DNA from: Phoronis australis
Lineage: Eukaryota > Phoronida > Phoronidae
DNA length: 64,000 bases
Direction: 5' to 3'
NCBI GenBank assembly: GCA_002633005.1
Contig: NMRA01000013.1
Coordinates: 261,498 to 325,497, forward strand
In this document: piece after piece, positions 1-12,200 of the stretch
How positions within the stretch are numbered: position 1 is the stretch's first letter
How the letters are laid out: every line of letters starts with the position of its first letter
Notes under the pieces: generated by a model
What the model was told of the DNA's origin: nothing
Seen by the model: only the letters and a program-made list of their open reading frames with translations
Databases searched by the model: none
Program-made: the position numbers and the translations under genes

Positions 1-226
1 TGGAATTGATATTTATTATTGCTGTCCTCGCCGCTGGGATTTATACCCCGCTGTCGCGTGCGGCCGCACCCGTGATTCCCGGTGCTCAGACCGGAGTCTG
101 TGACGTACTCCAGGACGGCACTTCTCTATGCCAGTGCGACACTAGCAGGACTAAAGTGCAGTGCAAAGACAAAAAACTAACTGCAGTGCCAGTTGCTGAA
201 AAGTTCCCAGCCTCCACCAAGACATT
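1..226 (+). CDS. aGPCR exon 1: signal peptide and LRR N-terminal cap
   Basis: The frame runs from base 3. Bases 1-2 are TG, so an A just before the window would make an in-frame ATG followed by a hydrophobic stretch ([11 protein letters not shown]), which fits a signal peptide. A cysteine cluster follows ([14 protein letters not shown], then [12 protein letters not shown]), the usual LRRNT pattern. The donor is TT|GTGAGT, phase 2. Confidence 0.85.
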
Positions 227-3200
227 GTGAGTATTTGGTTCAACTGTTTAGCTAATTCGATTTTTTTTACTGTTACATGCTGGTCGTGAACTTGGTGTTG
301 CTTGCAGATTTTGTGAAACCAATTCTCCATTAATAATTTGGAACGAGAGAGCCGCACTGGTTGATAAAATACATCACGTGAGCCAGATACATTCTTGAAT
401 CACGTACGGAGTTATGGCATAAATTTACATGGTGTCATTTTAATCGTTTAATAATGATAACGATATTTAAGAGCTTTGGATCAACTACACTCGCAAGTTA
501 AAAGGTTTGCACTCGTGAATTTTGGTCACATCATTTTTATGCCTGGTCGTATATTGCCTTCGTCTCTGTTCAAAACCCTTGGGACCTCGTTATGAAAATT
601 GACAGAAGTGTTCCTGTGAAGTTGACGACGGATGGCGACGACTTTCGGAAGAGCCCGACTATCACCGTTACTCTTTTTAAATAAATCTTAACAGTATTTT
701 GCGTTTGCTTCTGTATCCTCGGAGTCCATTGGCGTTTTTTTGACATTTGTTGAAGCTGATATAGGATAACGACGAGTTTCAGACCAGGACCCCTTATGGT
801 CAATTTTACATTTTTACACTCTCCTGTGTATCTCCAGAGGTCATTGATGGATATTTGTGAAATTGAGCAAATAAGTTTGTATTAAGGAGACGACTATGCT
901 GTTCTCTTGTCGGGTGGACTTCACGTATTTTGAGACGCTTAATGGCCATTTTTATGCGCCCACATATTTATATGTGGACGCATTATGCCGTCGTCTCTGT
1001 CCGTCCGTCCGGGCGGCGTCCGGCGTCCGGCGTCCGCTGCTCTATCTCCAAAACCCTTTGACATACGTTCATGAAATTTGGCACATATGTTCCATTCATG
1101 ACTGGGACGGCATGTGCGAATTTTCGGACGGATCCGACTACCGGTGTGCCCCCTAGTGGCAATTTTAGTTTTTTACGCTTACCTTTGTATCTTCAAAAGT
1201 CCTGAACGGATTTTCATGAAATTTGGTATGTAGGCACCTATTAGTGAGATGACGCTATCCTACTGTTTTCAGATGGATTCGACGTAGTTTGCGCCACCTA
1301 GTGGCCATTTTTACTGTTTTCGAGTCTGTATTTTTGCGTCCACCCCTCTATCAACCAAACCGCTCAAAGGATGATTGTGAAAATTGGCGTGTATGTGCTT
1401 ACTATAAGGAAGACAGCTGACAATGATTTTCAGACGATTTGGACTACTGTGGCGCCTCCTAGTGGCAGTTTTGTTTTTTTGCGCCCATGGCTGTATCTCC
1501 CAAACCGTTTGCAGGATCTTTACTAAATTTAGCAAGTGTATTTATGTGATGTTGACAACGGACGATGACGACTTTAGGATGATTCTGACTACCGGTATGC
1601 CTCTAGTGGCAATTTTAGTATTTGCCTCTAGTGGCAATTTTAGTATTTTACATTGACCTCTGTATTTTCATAGGTCTTCAGGTGTATACTTTGTGTTACT
1701 TCGTGACTATGAAGGAAAAGTTCCAAGTAGAAATTTGTTTCTGGCATTCTAATGCTGTGCTAATCTCGTATGTTGGTAAATTTGTTTTTAATTCTATGTT
1801 TCTGTGGTGCTTTAAGCAACTGGTGTATAGGATGTGCTTGTATTATGAAGATTACTCACATTTTGCCCCTAGCCTATTGAGGAGACAATGACCATGCCTT
1901 TCCATTTTGTTAAGTACAACATACTACATATATGCCCTCTACTGGCCCCTTTATGGTACCAATAAACAACCCTAGAAGGATACCGTATGCGGTGCAATTG
2001 TGGGCGCATTTCAACGCTCTGCGTTGCCCTTGTTATAATTCGAGCTCGTGTTTGTAGCCAGCCTCTTTATTTGTCAAACTGCTTATACATGAACGATTGT
2101 TTTAAATCTTAGAGTGATATAAGTACCAATTTCACAACAAAACACCAAAAACAACCCCATCAGTCGACCATTGAGCTATCAAATTAGAACAGTCGCAAAC
2201 ACTGTCTGACGAATTATGTTAATTAGGTGATCTCGAAGTACAATCATTTCCTGACAGAAACATATTACGTAAATTCAGGACAACCAATCACAGCCCCAGT
2301 CATCCTCAACAGTGTTTAGCGTGAAAAGTCGTCAGGCATTGCCACTAGTTTTCCCGTGGTTTATGGCATAGGAAGGAATGATGAGACGTTACGTTTGTTG
2401 TGATTGTGACAACTTAGTATTTGGTCGCGCACTGGCTCTTTTCACTTTCCCGCTGGACATCGCGAAGCGCGTATGTGGCACAAGTTTGCACAAGAAATTT
2501 GTGTAATATTGAATTTACGATTTTGATACGCAGTGCTATAAAAGAAGGTTTAATGATGCTGGCAATGTAGTCGCTTGTCAAACAAGGTAAATGGTAGTTT
2601 TAAGCACCTTTTGCAGATGTGTTCCCGATGAGAAGACCGTGGCTTACGCTTATTTTTGGACGGGTCTTACTACTGTGGCACCTCCTAGTGGTGATATTTT
2701 CCTTTTTGCATAATCTTTGTGATATTTTGCGAGTGTGGTCCTATAAGTGTGACAACGGCTGCTCACGACTTTTGGACGACTCTGAATACCGCTGTGACCC
2801 CAAGTGACATTTTTAATTTGTGCGTTTACATCTGTATCTTCAGAGTTCGTTGAAGATTTTTTTAGAAATTAGTGGCTGTTTTTGCTATTTTTGAATCATT
2901 TGCCTGTGTTTACTCAGTTGTTTAGAGGACCATTACGGAAATTGGCGGATATATTCCTGCTGGTAAGAACACGACTGGCGTGGATTTTCAGACGGGTCCA
3001 ACTGCTCTGATGTCCTCTAGTGATTTTTTGCTTCTGCGGCAGTCACTCCAAAACTCCTTGCAAAATCTTTTGGAATTCTGGAAAATGCATTCCTAGTAAC
3101 GTCACAACAGATGCAAGGGTCGGACTACCGCTTCGCCTTCTAATGGCAATTTGTTTTTTCACGTTCGCCTCTGTAATCCGTGACTGATTTTCATGGAAGT

Positions 3201-6200
3201 TAGCAAATATCTTTCTATTATGGAGACGACGACACTTTTTTATTTTTGGACGCATTTGACACGTTTTGCGCTATTTAATGTCCATTTTGTGATACTAATA
3301 AACATCTTGGAAACACACCGTCATTTCCTGTGCAGTCGTGGACGTACGGCAACTTTCCACGTTAGTCATTTCTGGTGTGTTTTTGTTGTCTGTTTCCTTC
3401 TAGAACTGCCAAACTGCACGAACGATCATTTTGAAAACTGATAGAGAAGTCCGGGACTTGCATTGATTTTCAATCTGGACGGAGTACTGTGGTGCCCTGG
3501 TGTCAATTTTTTCATTGACGGCTTTATTCCTAAACCTCTTGTAGGATATATGTGTAAGTGTGAACGTGACAACTGTTGACGATTTCTTTCGGACGGATCC
3601 AACTACCGCTGAACTTCCTAGTCACAATTTCTTATGTTTGCATCTGTACCTATGGAGTTCCTTGGCGGATTTTCATGAAATTATGCAGATAAGTTTCTAT
3701 TAGGAAGGTGACGTCGTCTTCTCATTTTCGTACTAGAATGACATACTCTGCGCCATCTGATGGTCATTTTGATGATACTAATTAACGCCCCTAGAAGCAT
3801 ATCGTTTGCGGTGCAGTCGTGCACGCATGTTAAATAATATTGCAGTTATGGAGGTGCATGCAAATTCATTGCAAGCAAAACTTGTTTGTAGTTCATACTT
3901 AGAAACTTTCTGTTAATGAAGATTTCTGCGCTGCTATTAAACCGCAATTCTAAGCACACGATGCAATCTTCATTTTGCCTTCTGCTTCAGAGAACTAGAA
4001 ACGAATCCTATAAAAGACATCCCAGCAGGCGCATTTTCATCTCTGACGAGCCTTAAATATCTGTGAGTATGAATTCAGGAATCTTTAGCGCTTTAACCAT
4101 GTTAAGCTACAGTGATAGCCTTTCTAGTTGGACAAAAATTGTCCTTCTATGCAATATGTAACGCTTTTGTCGTGAACAAATACCTCAGAGTTCGAAAGTA
4201 AATTTTTGTTGTATTGTGCAATCATGGACCCTTTTCGAAAGACACAGACATGTGGCTATTCTTTTCTATTCTGTTGAGTGATGTTAACATGGGAGGAATG
4301 TTTACATTGAACTTGAATCTGTTAAACATCTGACACATGTTGATACCTTCGGTTTCAATCGTATTGACTCTCACGTTACACGCCTAATTGACTAAATTTT
4401 GCTTGAATTTAATTGTCCAGTTACAATTTTTGACTTTTTGTTTCAGAAACCTGAATAATCTCCATTTGGAAAAGATTGAGGATAACGCCTTTTTAGGATT
4501 AACGCGATTGACAGAGATGTACGCATATTCAATTACACTAAATTGACAATAAGCACTAGTGTTGCACGAAACAGTGCCAATATTGAGACAACTATGTTCC
4601 TTAAACTTTCAGCGCATTTGTGGAGGTAGTGCAAACACTGACTGTCCTTTTTATGACATTGTCTTCTTTGCTACGCCAAGTTTAAACTCTGATGCACACC
4701 GAACCTAAGCTAAAGTAAACTACGTGGAATTGTAATATCATTTAACTAAACAAGGGCATATTATTTCCATAAAACGTCTTTTATTAGAAAAATAACATTT
4801 AAGGAGTAAACAAATTTTACGAATGCGCTAAAAAGTTAGGGACCATTGTTGAGTCCCATTGGGACTGTATCAAGAAACCCGGCGCTTGACCCTTTGTTGC
4901 GTTAAGATGATGGACTTGATTTTTTCGCAAATAAGTTACAGCAAGACGCCGCCATATCAACCCCTTACAGGTAAAAATATAGCCGAGTAATTCGTGTAAC
5001 GCTGTCGTCACTACATTTTGTGCAAGTGATTTTTGAAGACCCTTGCAGTATCAATGAGGCCAAGCGGAAGTTGCAAATTTCAAAAGGAATAAATCAACCT
5101 AACGGTGGTGAATCGTTCGTCTAAGCTTTAACTGAATTCCATTCAGACCGAGATTTTATGACGTGTAATTAGGAATAGACAAACTCCTCGAGTTGAAAAA
5201 TCCAAACAAAGTGTTCCACGCTAAAACATGTGCCAAACGATTGCTTTTGAAAGATGACCGTGTGTGGGATTTAAATATTGTCTGCTAACTCTGGTGGGTA
5301 AATATCTGTTTTGCTAGCAACAAAGTTTTACGCTCTGTTCACATGTTTCATATTCTTGGGAGAATGTCTTTGTCAACTGTTGTGGACAAATATGTAACAG
5401 TGAGTAGTGACGTTCCGAGGATTGAGATGAGCGCCTCTGAGGGGCGTCTTCTAAGTAGCGCAACTTGTCTTAATCTCACTTGGGTTTCTTAAAAATTCTT
5501 GCACTGAGATCTGACTAAATAAGCTCCTAATAGCCACCTGCAGGGTCACCCCGCGAAAATCTCTGCGATAGGGTACGTCAATCATTTCTAATTATATCGT
5601 ACACCGTATTAAAACGCCTTGCTGAGTATTCTTACTTTTCTTACAGTAAGTCATTCTATTTTCAGAGCTTTGCTCGGTAACGAGAACAGTAAACTATCTG
5701 CCATCACATCCAGAACATTTGCCCATCTATGGAGCCTAGAGCGGCTGTAAGTATTCTGGTGAATTAAGGATACGCTCATTCTTAGCACTTTAGATATCCA
5801 AATTACTTTGTACAAACTTTATATTTACTGTTATGAGCGGAGGTCTCCGTTTTTAGCACATTATAACCAGATGGTAGCTTTGCGATAAAAGGTTTCTCGT
5901 TATGTGTTTTCGTTCGTGGACTATGAGGAGTACATAAGGAACGTCAATCAAGTTCTTTATATGGGCATTAATGTACATAATTATTCACACATAATTATAC
6001 AACGGTTGTGAATGGACTGGGTTTGCTATCCAAGCTACGAGCATCCCTTCTTTCTTAGCGAATTTTGTCTCCATCGGTTTAACTCACTGTTAGCCATCTA
6101 AAATACAATTTCCCACATTCCTATAAACCGCGGGAAAAGTGAGAAGGAATTTGTTTCTAGTCAATTAAACTGCCGAAACGTGGCCAGGAATTTTAATTAT

Positions 6201-9200
6201 GTATAGTCAAATCCCGTTTGGTTACTAACTCTGAGTTACAAAAGTCCCCGCCACGTTCGAAGGTTACTGGAAAATGTTTTGGTTAATAAACACGGATGTA
6301 GTCCAAAAAATCCATACGAACTTAGTTGGGTTTATTATTTTGACCGTGGCTGGCATGAACATGAAACAACTCTTTGTTAACGCTTCTGCTTGGTTCTGTT
6401 GATTTACAAACTGTTGAACCTTTAATGCACAAGCGAATGTATGTTTAAAAATCTTGTAAAAATATATACTTTCGGTTTAATGAAAAGAACTCTATAACAA
6501 GGTTTCCGTCTTCTATTGCAGAAATTTAAGAGGTAATCCCATCAAGACTGTAGCTGGCGATGCCTTTTACGAGAACATCAACCTGACAACTGTGTAAGAG
6601 ACTCCTGTCTATAATTATTCAAATAATTCAATACATGGCCCTGAAAAAAACAGGTGTCCTACTGTGACCCCGGGCACCGACAGAGCTGGGTCAATCACAG
6701 AGTTAGCTGAAATCGCTTTCCTGTAGTCAGTAGCGTGCAGAGGTTTGATGATACCCGGAACGGCATGTTATTTGGATGCCTCTCTCTCCACTCAAATCCA
6801 TGGATTCTAGTTCTAAGTAAAGTATAAAAAATGAAACACAGATCAGAAGCTTTGTTCAATAGAATTACAGATCATTATGGTAATTCAGTAAATGAAAGGA
6901 CTGTGGGCAGGTAATTGCTGTATGCATAGCGGGATATTTTATTTGAGTGACAGCTCCATAACCTTAGAACTTGGATAACAATGTTAAAAATTTCTAGGCT
7001 GTTGAGGTGGGTCATGGAAATCGTTTTTTTTTTCTACCGTGAACAAGCAAGATGTAGATTTTGAAGTTAACTAGAAATGAAGATAAAAGATTTATCCACT
7101 CAGGTATTCAATACTGCAGCAAAAATTTTAAAAAATAGGGTAAGGTCCTACATATCCTTAATGAAGTTTAGATTGTAGCCACCGTTAGCCATGTAGCCAC
7201 CGTTAGCCATGTAGCCACCGTTAGCCATGTAGCCACCGTTAGCCATGTAGCCACCGTTAGCCATGTAGCCACCGATAGCCATGTAGCAGGGAACTCCAAA
7301 CTGCGCGTCTATAAGGTACATGAATATATATTGTAACTGAGGTAAAGCTGCCCTGGACCGCCATCTTGAGACTAAAGACTGCAACCAGGAACCACTTGGA
7401 TCGATGAACTGCGTGCATTTATAGATATTGTAGATACGTTTACGACCATTGATAGCAAGGGAGCTGTTGTTTTTAGCCATGTTGATGCGGGAAACCAATG
7501 ATGTAGTTGTAAATCACCATTCTAGTCAATGCACTTTCGTATTCATTGTACAGTTATAAATGAAACACTGACATATCATGTGCCTGGATTCTGAAAATTT
7601 TACTGAAAAGAAATGGCCAACTACGCCGAATTGTCGGCCGATTTGGGGTTAATTGGATTGTCATTTATTTTAATTGTTTAGACATCTGGGCACCAGACTA
7701 GAGTGCGACTGCTCATTGCTACCTTTCAAAAGATGGGTGGACAGCAAGAAGTCCAGGATAAACATAAGTGGTCTATGTGACGCTAAATCTCAGGGTTCCA
7801 CAGCCAACAAGAGATTAACCGAAGTATCAGTAAAGGAATTTGGAGATTGTGAAGGTATTATACTGAGCTTTGTGTGGTATGTTCATAAAGGAATGTCGTC
7901 TACAGATGATGGGCTTGGTTTCCATCTTGGGACTAGATTTCTGTGTTTCCCTAGGTATCGGTCAAGAACGGTCTAACAATGTTGTTGTGGCTTGTGTAAA
8001 AACAATTTATTTAGAATTTTTACCGTCTGTCAGAGACACGGCATTCGTAACCCACCGCCTTGTTTGATTTTACATTATTTGAAGGGAATTACAAAGATAT
8101 ATACTCCTTGCCCACTTCGCTCGTAGTCAAGGATTTTGCTTGGCAAATCACTCATTTGAATCCTATGTTGAAAACCGTTTTTCACCAACCCTGGTAGTCT
8201 ACTGTATCAACCATTTAGCCAACTAATTGAACAATGGTTGGGTTTTCGAACCACCAAATCACCGCATACGTGCTCCTCGGTATGGGTAACCGAGTTCGTT
8301 CTTATGGCCTTCCTTGGACGACTTTTTATTATTTTAAATGCATAAGGTTACCCAGATAGATTACTTAAGCAACGCAAGGAATTATAATTTGATCACTCAA
8401 ACGTTAGATCGTCTAATGATACGTAAAGTTGCGTTTTCGCGCCATATTGCGTCACCGCGAGAACACACAACAACGATCGAAAGGCCTAAAGTAGCTGTAT
8501 TGAATAAGGGTTTGAACAGAAAACTATATACGGATTCTCGAGAAGACGAGAAGAAATTTAAGTCAATGTTCCTAGTCGCTACTATTTGGCAAATTAATGA
8601 CATCGGTGTTATCAGATCCATACCCAAAGCATACTGACAACCAAATGCACGAGTGGTACTGTTCAAGGTAATCATTTAAGGTGCTCAGAATTAAACTTGC
8701 AGTTTGCCGACCATGTTTCCCGGCGAATCTACTTGTAACTTTACTTGAGTAGGCTCATTGATTCTGCGTTATTTGTATCAACTAGGCCTACGTGTTTCTT
8801 TTCAGATAAACCAAAGCCGAATCAGGCTTGCTACGCTTGTGAACAGTCTAAGACAGAAAACTGTACGGCCGTCACCAATTGTAAGGTATCAGTCTTCGTT
8901 GAAGTCATGTCCTTTGTCATGCTTTTGCATCTTAACTGTATGCATACACTACTTGTACATGACAATGAAGTAGTTCTGAGGTGCGGTTCTGTTGTTCTTC
9001 GTTTCGTACTCTCTCGATGCCATACATGTATCTTCTAAAGTGGTATGGGTTTGGACAAGATTGTCCACACAACGCACTTTTGTCGCACGCAGGTAATGTA
9101 CTGATTTTTCCTCTGGTCTCTAATCAGGCAATCGGATAAGAATCATGCAATACGTTGTCTTTCATTTCTGTGGACTCACTACCGCACCACTTTGTGTGTT

Positions 9201-12200
9201 GACAGGCTTCAGACGACGCATGCGGGACCATGTATAGTCGGAAGTTAGACAAAGCTGGCAACTTGGTCGAAGAGTTTGAAAAAACGTGCATCCCATCGAG
9301 CGCATGCACCACACTGGGACGTGACCTAGTGAACAGCTGCTACATAACAAACGCAAACGTCGTCTCCACTTGTGTCTCTTGCTGCAAAGGTTACTTGTGT
9401 AACTTTCGATCATTTCAAGGATTTAGTGACCGACGGACAGGTTAGTATTAGGTAAAGACATGTTTGCATGATAAATATGGTAGCGACTACGACAGCAATT
9501 ATTAGTATGTATGATTGTGTTGTTATAAATAAGCACGTTAAATATGATAAGAATTATCGGCTTTATTACACGCCGTACGTTGGTCGCATCACGTGACCTA
9601 TGCTTAGTCTGAAAAGATCTCTGTCCTGACAGGGCTCGAACCCAACACCTTCTGTTAACCTTGCAAACTCCGAAAAAATATCATGTGGCATAAGTAAGAT
9701 TAGAATTCTGTAGTTAGTGGTGATGATGGTGATGATGACTGTGATATTGACAACCATGTTGTATATAATGTCGTAGATTGAGAGTATGAATCTCTCCTCA
9801 TCGTTTTACTCTAATTTATACTTGACTCAAAAATTAACATTACACTCCTGTTTTTTGTTTAAAAGGGCAACATTCGTGCGGTGAATGCACTGTATTTGTG
9901 GAATGCTATTTCTTGCCTTCTCTTACAGCTGTCCAAATGCATTGCGAATCAGAGATTACGAAGAATGCTTTGAAAGGTTCCTTCACATGGCGGCAATCTG
10001 CTGAAGGCACAACGGTCAAAGTCGTCTGTCCTATCCAGCTACCTCCTTCAAGTAATGAACAACAAAGTTTTCAACTACAAGCGTTAACGGCAAACAGAAT
10101 TTGGTAATTGATTCGTTTCATTTGAATGTCACAGATTTTAGAACATCGCGTTAATTTTATCATGTAGGTTAATGTTTGCATTAGAGCTGGATATTGGACT
10201 GTGCCGCTTTTTACCTTGACAAGTTCCTCGATATCCTTTGTCAGTGGTCCAAGTCCTTCGTATGTAGCTTTCACTAGTAAACCGATAAAATGCTCTTGGT
10301 AGTTCCAAGAAACGCAGTTAAGCCACCCCTACAGTAGTTACTGTTGCGAAGACCCATGAGCACAAACCCAAAAGGTGGAAGTCTTTTGCCAGCATACTGC
10401 TTGAGCAGATTCTTTGCAGTATTGTTCATCATATTTCACTAATAAAAAATGTCGCCATATAAAGTCGCATGATGAAAATAGGTTCCGAGGAAGCAAACAA
10501 CTGTTGATCACAGAGAAATGTCTATCGGATATCGCGATTGAATCTATTCATGGATTACCCCAGCTCATTGACAGGACAAGATTTATTGATACGCATTTGC
10601 AAATCGAAACCAGGGTAGAATTCAGTAATGCTAGGACATACACTAGAACTTCGCTAAAATCTGGCCAAAATCACGTGTTCTCATTTAAAATAAACTGCAA
10701 TGTCTCAAGTAATCTCACAGTCTTGCCTTGTAGCGAGGTCTCATCGCTACTGAAATCTACCCAGTGTTTCGCATTATCCTTTAAACGGATAGCGGCAAGA
10801 TTAAGTGCTCTTTATTTCATTTTTACAAATCAGTGCTGATCGGAAAACTCATTCCACGCTATTGCCTGCTTGTGAAGTATTTTAAAAGTCCACTGGTGGT
10901 CTACTTTCCAACTTTCCGAAAGTCGCGCTGTAATATGCCCAATGTTCAATTTGTTAATTCACATTAGATACTATTAATGGAGATTAAATAGAATGACATA
11001 ATTGTGAAAATTTAAGACAGTTAATTTCTTTCACTTTGTGTTTGTTTGTATACAAATACTCGATAACAATCTGGTTTATCGAGGTGTATAGTCATTTGAT
11101 GATATCTGCTCCCCTGCTTTTGCCACCGGCAGGCTCTCCTCTTTGGTTCTTCGTATATCGTTGATGTTTATAACAAACGTTTCAAGCACATTGTAAGCCA
11201 TCTTGAATTGGCAAAATCGGCGAGAAAAGTGCGTTTCGGAATAGCCTGAAGAAGGATTGGAACTCACGACATCAGCGGCCTCAGTCCAACTCGTTTTGCT
11301 AACGAAGCTACACTGTATAGCCCATTCGACAAATAGATAATGCAGAATGCTTAACGAGTGTTTAAGGTTATCTCGGACCTTAATAAACGACATCAACTCT
11401 AAGTCAAGTATCGTAATAATATGCTTTGTCAACCCCCAGCCGGTTTTACTAAAACTTTTTTTAAATTATAACTTTACGTTATGTCTCAAAAACGCTGTTA
11501 GAATGAACAATAAAACAATTCTTACAGATCTTTTGAGACATTACGTCAAGTTTTCATTTAAAAAGTTTTAGTAAAATCCGCAGTGGGGTTATTTTTCTAT
11601 GGATTATTTCTTGCACGTGAAATTTTGACTTAAAAACGTGGTCACGTGACTATAATAAAGACACACTAGTACGAAGCATGTTTTTAGAATCCACGATCTT
11701 TGTCCTTTCAGAAAGTATATACTTTTAATAGTTGGCTGGCAAAGCGTAATTTTTTCGATATTTGATTTAGAGTTGAGATCGTTTATCAAGGTCCTAGAAA
11801 ACCTTAACCAATAAAGTCACCGGTCAAGATTTCAGCCAACAAATTCCAGCTGATGATGAGAATTGATGATGTGCCGGTAATGAATGTCACAAAAACGCAA
11901 TGATGTTGTTTTGTTTTATGGGTGTGGTCAAGTCTAAGTTTAAGATGTTTATTCCATCCATAAGTAATTCCAAAACGCGTTTTCAGAATCGATAATGTCC
12001 CTCTCGGCCGTTTTTACGCTTTCTTTCTCGAAACCAATTTTTGTGAGACAAAGATGGCGGACTATCGTTGTAGTAACATGATCTCGCAGCCTCATTGGCT
12101 GAAATATTAGCTTGATTGACATTTTGGAACGATGCAATTGCTTATTTATCCTTGTGCTTCTTGCGTCTGTTGGAAAAAGCTGTACTGATTTATATTTGCC

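Noticed and set aside
7148-7498. CRISPR-like regular repeats and a protein-coding frame
   Set aside because: Units are directly adjacent with no spacers, the DNA is eukaryotic, and the frame is just the 18-bp period read in threes.
9605-9665. tRNA-like box B on the minus strand (GGTTCGAGCCC); similar words near 11250 and 56785
   Set aside because: No matching box A or cloverleaf at the right spacing; at best SINE scraps.
10036-10042. CTACCTC, a let-7 seed match
   Set aside because: It lies in the coding part of receptor exon 9, not in a lin-28 UTR.
10414-10839. 141-codon open frame on the + strand
   Set aside because: It overlaps MITE copy 1 inside a receptor intron and shows no domain.
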